DNA of 64,000 nucleotides from positions 1-64,000 of the forward strand of contig JACPPF010000071.1 in assembly GCA_016191165.1 (NCBI GenBank). The letters run 5' to 3'. Positions 38,028 through 46,773 of this stretch are shown here, piece by piece (the first letter of the stretch is position 1; the number at the start of each line of letters is the position of its first letter). A program made the position numbers and the translations under genes. Under the pieces are notes generated by a model that saw nothing but the letters and a program-made list of their open reading frames with translations, was not told the DNA's origin and did no database searches. The stretch is from Planctomycetota bacterium (GTDB taxonomy: Bacteria > Planctomycetota > Planctomycetia > Gemmatales > Gemmataceae).

Positions 38028-40954
38028 CACAACACCAATTCCTTGAGCGGCTCGCGCAGCCGATCGGCAACCTCGGGCATCAAACCATAGGCCAGTGCCA
38101 GGTATTGGACCGGATGCAGCGTTCGCTTGCCGGCGCCATCCTCCATTTGCACCCGGCAACTGCTGCATTCGGTCGATCCGAACAGATGGCGCGGTCGTTG
38201 CAACTCCGTCAACATCGCCGCGCCGGCTTGCCGGGAAAGCTGATAGTTGGCCGATTTCAAACCAAAGGTCCCCGCCATGCCGGAGCAACCGACGTCGATG
38301 GTGCTCACGCGAATTTGCGGGATCAACTTGAGGAGTTGCGGGCCCGCCACGCTTGATTTGAGCGCCTTGACGTGGCAGGGCACATGGTGGCCCAGGCTGA
38401 TAGCGATCGGCTTGAAATCCGTACGAAGCCGGCCCTGCTGATGGAGCCCGAGGAGGAAACAGGTCAACTCGACCGCGCGCTCGGCGACGATGCGGGCGTC
38501 GTCGTCGGCCTGGAGGTCCACGCAATCCTCTTTCAGCATGAGGGCGGCGCTCGGCTCGGAACAGACGATCGGCCAGCCGGCGCGGGCGGGTTCGACCAGC
38601 GAGCGAAGGTTTCGTTGAGTGATTTCCCTCGCGGTTTCGATGTCGCCATGCACGAGAGCTTCCATACCGCTGCTGCCTTGGGACGGCGGAATGAACACGT
38701 CATAACCCTGATGGTGCAGAACGGCCACCGTCGCCTCCGCAATCTGCGGCTCGACATAGTTGGCATACAGATCGACGAAGTACGTCACGACCGGTTTCGC
38801 GCCATTCGGCTTGCCCGTCCAGCCGCGCCGCTTGGCTCGCGCCATGAAGGATCGGGCCGCCATTCTCGGCAGGCGGCGCTCGCGGGACAGCCCAAATAGC
38901 TTGTCGAGAAACCAGCGGGAAGCTCGGCCACGAAGGGAAAGGTTGGCCAGGAAGGAAATGGCACTGCCCAGGCGTAGGGCCTGTTCCATCTGGGCGAAGA
39001 ACCAATCGCCGCGACTCAGCCCGTGCTCGGCGACGTTGGCTGCCTTCGCCTCCAGCATGAGCCTGGGAATGTTGAGATGAGCCGGGCACTCCAGCGCGCA
39101 CATCTTGCATTGAACGCACAGGTTGGCCACCGCGCGCACTGCCTCGGAGTTGAGTTGCAGGCCATTCGCCTGATGCTGCAGAAGGTCGCGCAAAAGGTTT
39201 GCCTTGGCGCGCGGCGTCGCCGCCTCGTCATGCTGGGCGCGAAAGATGGGGCACATGCGCTGCCCGGGTAATTCGGTGCGGCACTGGCCGCAGCCATTGC
39301 AATGATTCGTTTCCAACGCCAGGCTCTCAGGCTGCCAGTTAAGCGCCAGCGGCATGGCAACTCTTTCCGCGACCGCCGCGCCGCGCAGGGTTCGGGTATC
39401 CGGATTGGGGTCGGGATCGACGATCTTGCCCGGGTTGAAGACGTTCTTGGGGTCGAAGATCGCCTTGACCTGGCGCATGACAGGGTAAAGCGCGCCGACC
39501 TGCCTGGCGACCCAGGGCGTCCGCGCCAGGCCCGTGCCGTGCTGGCTGCTGACGGTCCCGCCCAGCTCAATCGCCAGGGAATGCACCATTTCCGCGATGG
39601 CCCAGAGTCGCGACACCTCCTCCGGCTTCTGCAAATCCAAAAACGGCCTGACGTGGACCTGGCCGGCGCCGGCGTGGACGAGGAAACTTGCCGTCGTTTC
39701 GTGTTCTTGCAAGATATCCTGTGCACGCCGGAGGTACTCATGCAAAACATCCGGAGGAACGCCAACGTCCTCGATGCACGCAACTGGTTGTGCGCCGCCC
39801 CGCCTGCCGTACAGACTGGGCAACGCGATTTCGCGAATCTGCCAGACCGCGGCCAGGTGATCCGAATCGATTGCGAGTGTGGTTTGAATTACCGACGAGT
39901 CCTGGTGCATTCGGTTGCAAAGGCCCTGGGCCGGCCGATGAGCCTCCTCGGATGATTCGGCTTCAAATTCAATGAAGAGGACCGCTTCTGCCGCCGGCGA
40001 GATCAGAGTGCTTCCTTCCACCCCATCGGCGCCGCGCGCGAGCGTGAGCAAGCGGCGATCGATCAGTTCACACGCCACCGGTCCAGTTTCGAGGACGGTC
40101 GGCACCAGGGCGACCGCTCGCTGCACGCTTGTGACATTGATTAGAACTAGACAGCGACCGGTCGGGACAGGGACCGTATTCAACGTCATTTCCGTGAACA
40201 GGGCCAGGGTTCCCTCCGAGCCGATCAGCAAACGAGGTAAATCCAGATTGGCTGGTCGAAGGACTCCGTCGAGTTGGTAGCCAAGGCGATCAAATGGCGC
40301 GCGCCTCCTGGCAGCGGCGATCTGTTCCTGGCTTTGTTCCAGGAGTACGTTGAGAGCGACACCGATGTCATGAAGATGCGAGGCCTCCGCCGGCTCGATT
40401 TGAATGTCGTAGCTTCGCGTGAGCGCAACGGCATCACCGTTGTCGAGAACGGCGCGCACCGCCTGGACGTGATCCCGGGTCGTGCCGTAGCGGATGGCCC
40501 GAGCCCCGGATGCATTCGTGGCGAGCATTCCACCCAGGGTGCACACGGCGCCGCTGGCCGGGTCAGGGGCGAATCGTCGCCCCGTCTCCGCCAGCCGGGA
40601 ATTCAGCGCGGCATGGGTGACGCCCGGTTGCACGCGAGCCGTGTCCGAGCCGACGTGGACGATTCCGCGAAAATACTTGCTGAGATCGACGATTAACCCA
40701 GGCCCAAGCGATTCGCCCGCCAAACCCGTGCCGGCGCCACGCGCGATCAAGGGAATGCCGTTCGCCTGCGCGTAGCGAACGAGCAGGCATGCGTCCTCCT
40801 CGTCGCGCGGCGCCGCCACGCCGATCGGCTTGACCTGAAAAATACTCGCGTCCGTGCTGTAGAGACGGCGCGTGATCTCGTCGAAGCGCAGGTCGCCGCG
40901 AAAGAAGCCGTGCAAATCATCTTGAAGGCGACGCAGTTCCACGAGATTGCCCAC
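38027..40954 (-). CDS. FAD-linked oxidase fused to an iron-sulfur, CCG-domain protein (GlcD-GlcF type)
   Basis: A 975-residue fusion. Residues about 45-470 are an FAD_binding_4 plus FAD-oxidase_C module: VAAPRDEEDACLLVRYAQ, PLIARGAGTGLAGES, GGMLATNASGARAIRYGT and HGTGLARTPWV. From about 540 there is a ferredoxin-type part with CNGCGQC...MCP and CVQCKMCALECP, which bind two [4Fe-4S] clusters, then a cysteine-rich CCG-like tail. The reaction is probably oxidation of D-lactate, glycolate or another 2-hydroxyacid with electrons going to the quinone pool. The start is GTG at 40954. Placed head-on to moaD by overlap; D-lactate dehydrogenase 2 and glycolate oxidase are both possible. Confidence 0.92.
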   Translation of the reverse strand: MGNLVELRRLQDDLHGFFRGDLRFDEITRRLYSTDASIFQVKPIGVAAPRDEEDACLLVRYAQANGIPLIARGAGTGLAGESLGPGLIVDLSKYFRGIVHVGSDTARVQPGVTHAALNSRLAETGRRFAPDPASGAVCTLGGMLATNASGARAIRYGTTRDHVQAVRAVLDNGDAVALTRSYDIQIEPAEASHLHDIGVALNVLLEQSQEQIAAARRRAPFDRLGYQLDGVLRPANLDLPRLLIGSEGTLALFTEMTLNTVPVPTGRCLVLINVTSVQRAVALVPTVLETGPVACELIDRRLLTLARGADGVEGSTLISPAAEAVLFIEFEAESSEEAHRPAQGLCNRMHQDSSVIQTTLAIDSDHLAAVWQIREIALPSLYGRRGGAQPVACIEDVGVPPDVLHEYLRRAQDILQEHETTASFLVHAGAGQVHVRPFLDLQKPEEVSRLWAIAEMVHSLAIELGGTVSSQHGTGLARTPWVARQVGALYPVMRQVKAIFDPKNVFNPGKIVDPDPNPDTRTLRGAAVAERVAMPLALNWQPESLALETNHCNGCGQCRTELPGQRMCPIFRAQHDEAATPRAKANLLRDLLQHQANGLQLNSEAVRAVANLCVQCKMCALECPAHLNIPRLMLEAKAANVAEHGLSRGDWFFAQMEQALRLGSAISFLANLSLRGRASRWFLDKLFGLSRERRLPRMAARSFMARAKRRGWTGKPNGAKPVVTYFVDLYANYVEPQIAEATVAVLHHQGYDVFIPPSQGSSGMEALVHGDIETAREITQRNLRSLVEPARAGWPIVCSEPSAALMLKEDCVDLQADDDARIVAERAVELTCFLLGLHQQGRLRTDFKPIAISLGHHVPCHVKALKSSVAGPQLLKLIPQIRVSTIDVGCSGMAGTFGLKSANYQLSRQAGAAMLTELQRPRHLFGSTECSSCRVQMEDGAGKRTLHPVQYLALAYGLMPEVADRLREPLKELVL

Positions 40955-40963
40955 AAAAGGTCG

Positions 40964-41425
40964 CTAGGGTTTTTCCGACTTGAGGCGTTCTTGCCGGATT
41001 TTCTCCTGACGATAACGTTCAGCGAGGGTGATTTCAAACGGCAAGTGCGCCTGGGTCGGCGCGGCGCCGCGATAATGCGCGTTGCAGCGATAACAGACGA
41101 TCACGTCTCCGACCATGAGATACATGATGCCGTCAATGAACGCGGAACCGATCAGGAACGCCCAGGACCACCATTTCTCATACGAGTAATAGGTCACCGT
41201 GGACAAGACAAGCGCGACGACCAGGATCGTCATGCCAAGCCAGTGTGGGAAGTCCTTTTGTTTGTAGAGTTCATGATTGCCACAAACGCCACACGTCGGG
41301 ATTAGGGGTTCGGTTGCCATGAGGCGCATGCGATGATCGCACGCCGGACACTGCCAGTCCGCAGCCAGGCTGGCCTGGGCGGTCGCGATGCGCCCGCACG
41401 TTGGACAGGGGAAGGTTACGTTCAC
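40964..41425 (-). CDS. Membrane-anchored zinc-ribbon protein
   Basis: A 153-residue protein with three Cys pairs of the zinc-ribbon kind (CPTCG, CPACD, CGVCG) in the first 55 residues, then two membrane helices (LGMTILVVALVLSTVTYY and WAFLIGSAFIDGIMYLMVG), and a last CYRC near an acidic, basic tail. GTG at 41425 is preferred over TTG at 41452, with AGAGGG nine bases upstream. I recognise no named family. It lies nine bases upstream of the GlcD-GlcF gene and 16 bases after the membrane protein gene. Confidence 0.7.
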   Translation of the reverse strand: MNVTFPCPTCGRIATAQASLAADWQCPACDHRMRLMATEPLIPTCGVCGNHELYKQKDFPHWLGMTILVVALVLSTVTYYSYEKWWSWAFLIGSAFIDGIMYLMVGDVIVCYRCNAHYRGAAPTQAHLPFEITLAERYRQEKIRQERLKSEKP

Positions 41426-41441
41426 GTCCCAAAACCCTCTT

Positions 41442-42191
41442 TCACAGGACAAAGCCTGTTCTCTCGACCAGAAGTTGGCTCGTCAACTCCCCGATTAAAC
41501 AAAGGATGACCACGACATACAAGATACCCGTCGCCGATTGGGTGGACCTGATGCGTACGGTTTCCCACGCCATCCAGGCGAGGATCAAGGGCGCGAACAG
41601 GCCAAGGATCCAGCGGACCGGAAGCCACAGCAACAAATCCGAATCCATGCTGGCCAAACTGTGCGTCGCGGTCCATTCCCAAAGTCCGAAGCAAGCCAGC
41701 CCGATCCGCAACAGCACCGCCACCGCAATTGCGCAAAGCAAACCGTAGAGCGGCGCAAGCGACATGGCAGGCGAAATGAGATAGGAATGTCCCATCAACA
41801 TGGCGGTCATCGCGCTGCCGACGACGAGAGCGGACAGCACGTCGTCCACAATGCGCTGCGGCGAGTCGCCAGCTCCGCGTTGCAGGATGCCCCCATAAAT
41901 CAAACAGGCTGCCAGAGCCACGGGCACGAGGAAGACCGTCGCCTGTCCGCCCGGCGCTTCGTCAAGATGCCAGACGATTGAGCCCATCACGCAACCCAGA
42001 ACGCCCCCGCCGAACAGCAGCCACCAGAAGGGCGTACCCTGTTCGTGAAAAAAAAGGCCAGCCACTGCCATCAGGCCCAGGGCTGTCAAGAAATGCACAC
42101 GGTAAAACCGCGGCGGGACCTGCGCCAACGTCAACAGGGGCAACATCAGCACCAGACCGGCCGCCAATCGCAGGCAGAACGAGGCAATCAT
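41442..42191 (-). CDS. Polytopic membrane protein, unknown function
   Basis: A 249-residue very hydrophobic protein with about eight membrane helices, such as LAAGLVLMLPLLTLA, FWWLLFGGGVLGCVMGS and ILYVVVILCLIGELTSQLL. Loops hold HLDEAPGG and SMDSDLLLWLP. No catalytic motif is recognised. It is part of the minus-strand group that ends with moaA. Confidence 0.65.
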   Translation of the reverse strand: MIASFCLRLAAGLVLMLPLLTLAQVPPRFYRVHFLTALGLMAVAGLFFHEQGTPFWWLLFGGGVLGCVMGSIVWHLDEAPGGQATVFLVPVALAACLIYGGILQRGAGDSPQRIVDDVLSALVVGSAMTAMLMGHSYLISPAMSLAPLYGLLCAIAVAVLLRIGLACFGLWEWTATHSLASMDSDLLLWLPVRWILGLFAPLILAWMAWETVRIRSTQSATGILYVVVILCLIGELTSQLLVERTGFVL

Positions 42192-42315
42192 GAGAACCAG
42201 GTTTCAAGGCGCGGATTGCAGATTCCGTAATGCGAACTTTATCCCGCCGGTCTACGGGTGGCGGGCCAAAGCCCGACCCAAAAAAAAGCCATTCCCTGAG
42301 TCGGAATCTCGCAAG

Positions 42316-42942
42316 CTATTGTGCCTGAATGAGAGCCATGAATTCCGACCGTGTGGCCGGATGAGTCTGAAACACACCGCGCATCGCACTGGTCGTACAT
42401 TTGCTGTCAGCTTTGCGAATGCCGCGAATCGACATGCAGGTATGTGACGCCTCGATCACCACGCCGACACCGCGCGCGTCCAGTTCGCGCATGACCAGAT
42501 CGGCGAGTTCCTCGGTCATGCGTTCCTGCACCTGTGGCCTGCGGGACAAGATTTCCACAACGCGCGCCAGCTTGCTCAGGCCCACGATTTTGCCGTTCGG
42601 GAGATAGGCGACGTGCGCCTTGCCAAAAAACGGCAGCAGATGGTGCTCACACATGCTTTCGAAGCCGATGTTCTTCACGAGCACCATTTCGTCGTACTTT
42701 TCAGTGAACGTTTTCCGCAAGACGACCGTGGCGTCCGTGCGCAGACCGGCGAACATTTCCTGATACATGCGCGCCACCCGCTCGGGCGTTTCGCTCAGGC
42801 CCTCCCGATCCGGATCCTCGCCGATGGACAGCAGGATTTCGCGCACCGCCGCGGCAATGCGTGGCAGATCAACGGGAGCGCGAGCGCCGCGTTCCTGCTT
42901 TTTCTTGCGGGAAACCGAGTTGGAATGTGTTTCGTTGTTCAT
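42316..42942 (-). CDS. folE: GTP cyclohydrolase I
   Basis: A 208-residue enzyme opening the folate and tetrahydropterin pathway from GTP. Zinc and active-site parts are [51 protein letters not shown] and TMRGVF-like SAMRGVFQT. The first 20 residues ([18 protein letters not shown]) are a basic tail. It lies in the same strand as moaA, and the window also has phhB. Confidence 0.95.
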   Translation of the reverse strand: MNNETHSNSVSRKKKQERGARAPVDLPRIAAAVREILLSIGEDPDREGLSETPERVARMYQEMFAGLRTDATVVLRKTFTEKYDEMVLVKNIGFESMCEHHLLPFFGKAHVAYLPNGKIVGLSKLARVVEILSRRPQVQERMTEELADLVMRELDARGVGVVIEASHTCMSIRGIRKADSKCTTSAMRGVFQTHPATRSEFMALIQAQ

Positions 42943-43047
42943 CCGCTCGCCTTGCAGGGCACCGTCGCTGGGAAAATACTGCCGTTATTCTATGTAAATC
43001 TCTAAAACACGGCGCTCGGCAAAGAGCCCATACCTCGGGCCGGATGC

Positions 43048-43290
43048 CTAAATCTCCTTTGGCTTCCTTGATTCCTTGTATTGGCCCCTCTCTTGTTTTC
43101 TTTTATCCGCGAGCTTCTTGCGATGGGCCTCGTCGGCCTTTTTTTTGTTCCAGAGTATCCACGCACCGAGCAGACCAATCACCACGCCAAACAGGACCAT
43201 CCCCAGGCAGATACCCAACGCCACAAGATCGCCAGTAAAAAGATCCCCGAAGAATTCCCCGAAACCTCGGGCGACGAAGCGGCGTTTCAT
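43048..43290 (-). CDS. Small membrane protein with a basic tail
   Basis: An 80-residue protein with one helix (LGICLGMVLFGVVIGLLGAWIL) followed by a Lys/Arg-rich tail with predicted coiled coil (NKKKADEAHRKKLADKRK). No family recognised. Its 5' end lies 104 bases after the activator gene's stop; both are read on the minus strand. Confidence 0.6.
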   Translation of the reverse strand: MKRRFVARGFGEFFGDLFTGDLVALGICLGMVLFGVVIGLLGAWILWNKKKADEAHRKKLADKRKQERGQYKESRKPKEI

Positions 43291-43394
43291 GGCAATCTGC
43301 CCCTCCAGTTTTCAAGGGAGTTTCGGTTTTGGCGATGCTGCTGGGTTCCTGGGCAAAGCCGGGTGAAGGACCGTCGGAACCAGCTTCGGCTTTT

Positions 43395-44456
43395 TCATTC
43401 ATCGCTGGCAACCAGCGGGCTTTTGAATTCGGCCAGCTTCTTGTGCAGCGTGTTGCGGTTGATGCCCAGGCGAGCGGACGCCTTGACGAGCACGTTGTCG
43501 CACAGCGGCAGCACCTGCTCTAAAAGCTCGCGCTCCAGACTGCGGATCAAGTGGTTGTAGAGATTTCCGTCCTCGGCCGGGATTTTTTGGATTGCAGTCC
43601 GCACGAGTTGCTGAACCATCGAGCCCAAATCGCCCGACCTGGCGTGTGCCGGCCGCATTCGGCAATCCTGCCCGGGCAGCATCAAATCGAATTGCAACGG
43701 CTGATTGTGCGACAGCACGACAGCGCGCTCGGCGCAGTTTTCAAGTTCGCGCACGTTGCCGGGCCAATCGTACTGCTTGAGCTTGTTCAGGATCGCGTCG
43801 GGAATTTCCGGCGGGTCGCGGCGGTTTTCCTCGCAATAACGCTCCAGAAAGAAACGCGCCAGGGCCGGGATGTCCTCGGTGCGTTCACGCAAGGGGGGCA
43901 GAAAGATGGGCACCACGTTCAGGCGATAAAAGAGGTCCTCGCGAAAACGGCCGGCCTCGATCTCGTCTTCCAGGCGCCGATTGGTTGCGCCGATTACGCG
44001 CGTATCGACGCGAATGGTTCGGCTTTCGCCGACGCGCTCGAATTCACGTTCTTGGAGCACACGCAGGAGTTTGACCTGCAGCTTGGCCGTCATGCTATTG
44101 ATTTCATCGAGGAAAATAGTGCCGTCGTGCGCCGCCTCGAATCGGCCAGTCTTGTTGTCCACGGCGCCCGTGAAGGCGCCTTTGACATGGCCAAACAACT
44201 CGCTTTCCAGGAGACCTTCCGTGAGCGCCCCGCAGTTGACACGCACGTAAGGCCCGTCCTCGCGCGGGCTAAGGCGGTGGATGTTCCGGGCGATGACCTC
44301 CTTGCCGGTACCCGTTTCTCCCAAAAGCAAGACGCTGGCGCGCGATTTCGCCACCAGGCGAGTCAGACGATAAACCGCACGCATCGCCGGGCTGTCGCCG
44401 ACCACGCCCGGTAACGGCGCATCAATCGCCTCCTTGGACCCGTGCAATGCTGCCAT
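43395..44456 (-). CDS. Sigma-54-dependent activator without receiver domain
   Basis: A 353-residue protein with an AAA+ domain (Walker [12 protein letters not shown], the GAFTGA loop, Walker [11 protein letters not shown]) and a Fis-like helix-turn-helix ([16 protein letters not shown]). There is no N-terminal receiver, PAS or GAF domain, so it would be controlled by expression level or by protein contacts, like PspF-type activators. ATG at 44456 is preferred over GTG at 44492. A likely sigma-70 promoter lies just upstream. The activator needs sigma-54 RNA polymerase; targets are unknown. Confidence 0.9.
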   Translation of the reverse strand: MAALHGSKEAIDAPLPGVVGDSPAMRAVYRLTRLVAKSRASVLLLGETGTGKEVIARNIHRLSPREDGPYVRVNCGALTEGLLESELFGHVKGAFTGAVDNKTGRFEAAHDGTIFLDEINSMTAKLQVKLLRVLQEREFERVGESRTIRVDTRVIGATNRRLEDEIEAGRFREDLFYRLNVVPIFLPPLRERTEDIPALARFFLERYCEENRRDPPEIPDAILNKLKQYDWPGNVRELENCAERAVVLSHNQPLQFDLMLPGQDCRMRPAHARSGDLGSMVQQLVRTAIQKIPAEDGNLYNHLIRSLERELLEQVLPLCDNVLVKASARLGINRNTLHKKLAEFKSPLVASDE

Positions 44457-44504
44457 CGATTTTCGCGCCTCGGTGTCCGGGAATTTGATCACCTACCAGG
44501 CTCA

Positions 44505-44534
44505 ATTATACCAATTTCCGTGGTTTTGGCGCAA
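44505..44534 (-). promoter_or_regulatory. Candidate sigma-70 promoter of the sigma-54 activator gene
   Basis: On the minus strand TTGCGC (44534-44529) and TATAAT (44510-44505) are 18 bases apart. The -10 matches the consensus fully. The transcript would begin about 40 bases before the ATG at 44456. Confidence 0.5.
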
Positions 44535-44846
44535 GGTTGGCAGAATAAAGACTCTCCAAAGCCAACAAACGCCCACTTAATGGGCATTTCAAGTACAAAC
44601 GTGTGGCGATCATACCATGAAAAATGAAACTGATTCCTTAATCCGATCAGCCTAATATAATGGCGGTAACCGCACGCAATACTGGCATCCGAACTTGATG
44701 ACCGAAGCCTCGCCTGGGCCCGTGCGCGTTTTCATCGTTGCCGTTGGATCTGCTTCCAGTTGCTTTAAGGGAATTGTAGGGTGGCTATCCGTGGCCCGAA
44801 ATAACGAGTCAACCTGGGGCCATGGACCCCACGATGGCCGCGGGGT
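44535..44846. other. Non-coding gap between the activator and the propeller gene
   Basis: No gene is evident. A small palindrome, GCCCACTTAATGGGC (44570-44584), and a plus-strand TATAAT (44656-44661) without a good -35 are the only features I see. Confidence 0.45.
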
Positions 44847-46205
44847 TCACTTTTTCTGCGAAATCAACTCCAGGCAAACCAGCCGTTCCTCGCCGCGCAC
44901 ATACAGCAGGCCGTGCGACAGGATCGGTGCGGCCCAGCAGGGGTATTGCAACAGGGCTTTGTCTGTTTTCGGGTCCTTCAACTCCACGGACGAAACCTCG
45001 TCGAACTTTTTGGGGTTCACTTTCAGTAGCCGCAGGGTCCCGTCCTCGCAAAGGCAGATGAAATGGCCGTCCACCATGAGGAGTGAGGAGCGCGTGAGTC
45101 GGGGTTCGCTCCACATCACCTTGCCAGTGGCGAAGTCGATGCAGCGCAAGTCGGCGCCAGCCGTGTGTCGGCCGGAACAACCGTAGAGGAAGCCCTCTTG
45201 AACGATCGGCGTCATCCAGTGGATGGCCATGCTTTTCTTGAACTTTTTGGATTCTTCGCGGAGCACCTCATAACCGCCCGGCTTGATTTTCAGAAGCGCG
45301 CTGCCGGGGCCGTAGCATTCGGAGATGAAGACCTGGTCGCCGAGGACGACGGGGTTGGCTGCGTTGACGCTTTCGACGTCCTCGCTACGGAACGGGAAAC
45401 GGAAATCGATTTTGCCGGTGTTGGGCTCAAACGCCAGGAGCCCGCCGCGGGCGAAAACGAAGCAGTAGCGGCGTTTGTGGATCGTGGCGAGAACGGGGCT
45501 GGAGTAGCTGGCGAGGTCGTTGCCGATCTTGTACGCGACCTTGCCGGTCAACTTGTCAAACGCGACGACGGCGCTGCCGTTGGACTTGAGCGTTTGATCG
45601 AAAAGATTGCGTTGCAAACTCCCTGGCGGACTACCGCCGACCTGAGCGATGAGCAGGTTGCCCTCGATGACCGGCGTGCTGCCGACGCCGAAGAAGTTCT
45701 GGATGACGTTGAACTCCTTGTTGGCGTTTATTTTCCACACGAGTTTTCCCGTATCAGCCTTGAGGCAATGGATCATCCCCTCGACGCCGTAGGTGTAGAC
45801 GTGATCGCCATCAAGGATCGGGCTACAGCGCGGGCCGTTGTTGTACCCGAAGGCGTCCTTGTAGATGGAGGGGTATTCGAAATCCCAGATGCGTTCGCCG
45901 GTTTTGGCGTTCATGCAGGTGAGGCGAACGAATTTGCTGTCCTGAAAGTCGTCGGGCTTTTTGGGAACGCGGTCGAAATGATAGAGCCTACCCTTGGCGA
46001 TGGTCGGCATGCCGTAGCCGGGGCCGACTTCCTTGTGCCAGACGATTTTCGGCCCGGCCTTGGGCCAGGGGGTAACGATGCCCTTTTCCGTGGAAACGCT
46101 GGTCCCCAATGGGCCGAGAAAGCGTGGCCAATCGCTTCCTTGACCAGCGGCGAGGGAGGGGAAGAAAAAGAGACACGCGTAGGCCAGCGCTTTTGATGGC
46201 TTCAT
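44847..46205 (-). CDS. Secreted PQQ-like beta-propeller protein
   Basis: A 452-residue protein with a signal peptide (MKPSKALAYACLFFFPSLAAGQG) and a propeller of the outer membrane assembly/PQQ type: DWPRFLGPLGTSVSTEKG, GERIWDFEYPS, GKLVWKINANKEF and GKVAYKIGNDLASY are repeat-like blades. PQQ dehydrogenase active-site residues are not seen, so it is probably a protein-binding propeller. The DWPRF-x-GP motif near the mature N-terminus is typical of planctomycete members. The start at 46205 follows GGAGAC. Confidence 0.85.
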   Translation of the reverse strand: MKPSKALAYACLFFFPSLAAGQGSDWPRFLGPLGTSVSTEKGIVTPWPKAGPKIVWHKEVGPGYGMPTIAKGRLYHFDRVPKKPDDFQDSKFVRLTCMNAKTGERIWDFEYPSIYKDAFGYNNGPRCSPILDGDHVYTYGVEGMIHCLKADTGKLVWKINANKEFNVIQNFFGVGSTPVIEGNLLIAQVGGSPPGSLQRNLFDQTLKSNGSAVVAFDKLTGKVAYKIGNDLASYSSPVLATIHKRRYCFVFARGGLLAFEPNTGKIDFRFPFRSEDVESVNAANPVVLGDQVFISECYGPGSALLKIKPGGYEVLREESKKFKKSMAIHWMTPIVQEGFLYGCSGRHTAGADLRCIDFATGKVMWSEPRLTRSSLLMVDGHFICLCEDGTLRLLKVNPKKFDEVSSVELKDPKTDKALLQYPCWAAPILSHGLLYVRGEERLVCLELISQKK

Positions 46206-46222
46206 CTTGGATTTGTCTCCAT

Positions 46223-46252
46223 CCCATGGGTTCGTGGCACTCACCCTTGGGC
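46223..46252. repeat. Palindromic repeat, CCCAGGGGTGAGC family
   Basis: CCCATGGG...CACTCACCCTTGGG between the rpiB stop and the propeller gene start. It is an imperfect relative of the copies at 16770, 46733 and 55126. Confidence 0.5.
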
Positions 46253-46253
46253 T

Positions 46254-46706
46254 TCACTTGCCGCATTGCTCCGCTTCGATCTTGGCAATTTTTTCAACGC
46301 GCCGCAAATGGCGTCCACCTTCGAATGGGGTATCGAGCCAGATGCGGATCATCTGGGTCATCTGGTCCTCACCAAGCAGGTCGGCAGAGAGACACAGAAC
46401 GTTGGCGTCGTTATGGCGGCGGCTGGTCTCGGCGGTGAGCACGTCCTGGCAGGCCGCGGCGCGGACGCCATGAACCTTGTTGGCTGCGATACACATGCCG
46501 ATGCCCGTGCCGCAGATCAACAGGCCGCGTTCGTATTCGCGTTTCCCGACACGTGTGGCAACTTCGAAGGCGTAGTCGGGGTAGTCCACGCTTTCGGCGC
46601 CGTCGGAGCCGACGTCGAGCACGTCGTGTCCTAGCGAGTGAAGCATATCCACCACGCGTCGCTTGATCTCCACGCCGCGATGATCGCTGCCGATGACGAT
46701 TTTCAT
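46254..46706 (-). CDS. rpiB: Ribose 5-phosphate isomerase B
   Basis: A 150-residue pentose phosphate enzyme. Family parts: MKIVIGSDHRGVEIK, DVGSDGAESVDYPDYA (catalytic loop), LLICGTGIGMCIAANKVHGVRAA (catalytic Cys) and ARRHNDANVLCLS-like RRHNDANVLCL. The start at 46706 matches the family. It lies directly after the Sua5-phosphatase fusion, 67 bases away, on the same strand. Confidence 0.96.
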   Translation of the reverse strand: MKIVIGSDHRGVEIKRRVVDMLHSLGHDVLDVGSDGAESVDYPDYAFEVATRVGKREYERGLLICGTGIGMCIAANKVHGVRAAACQDVLTAETSRRHNDANVLCLSADLLGEDQMTQMIRIWLDTPFEGGRHLRRVEKIAKIEAEQCGK

Positions 46707-46732
46707 AGGCGTTTGATCTCCGATCCGGCGAT

Positions 46733-46762
46733 CCCAGGGGTTCGCTGTGCTCACCCCAGGGT
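46733..46762. repeat. Palindromic repeat, CCCAGGGGTGAGC family
   Basis: CCCAGGGGTTCGC...GCTCACCCCAGGG in the 67-base gap between the fusion gene and rpiB. Confidence 0.6.
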
Positions 46763-46773
46763 TTGGCCGCGGT

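Noticed and set aside
36573-38090. 505-residue plus-strand frame opposite moaA, moaE and moaD
   Set aside because: It runs across three genes with conserved motifs and spans their boundaries; not a gene.
44526-44542. Sigma-54 promoter on the plus strand
   Set aside because: Only the GG-N10-GC spacing fits; no gene lies downstream in that direction, so I list it only as a low-interest observation.
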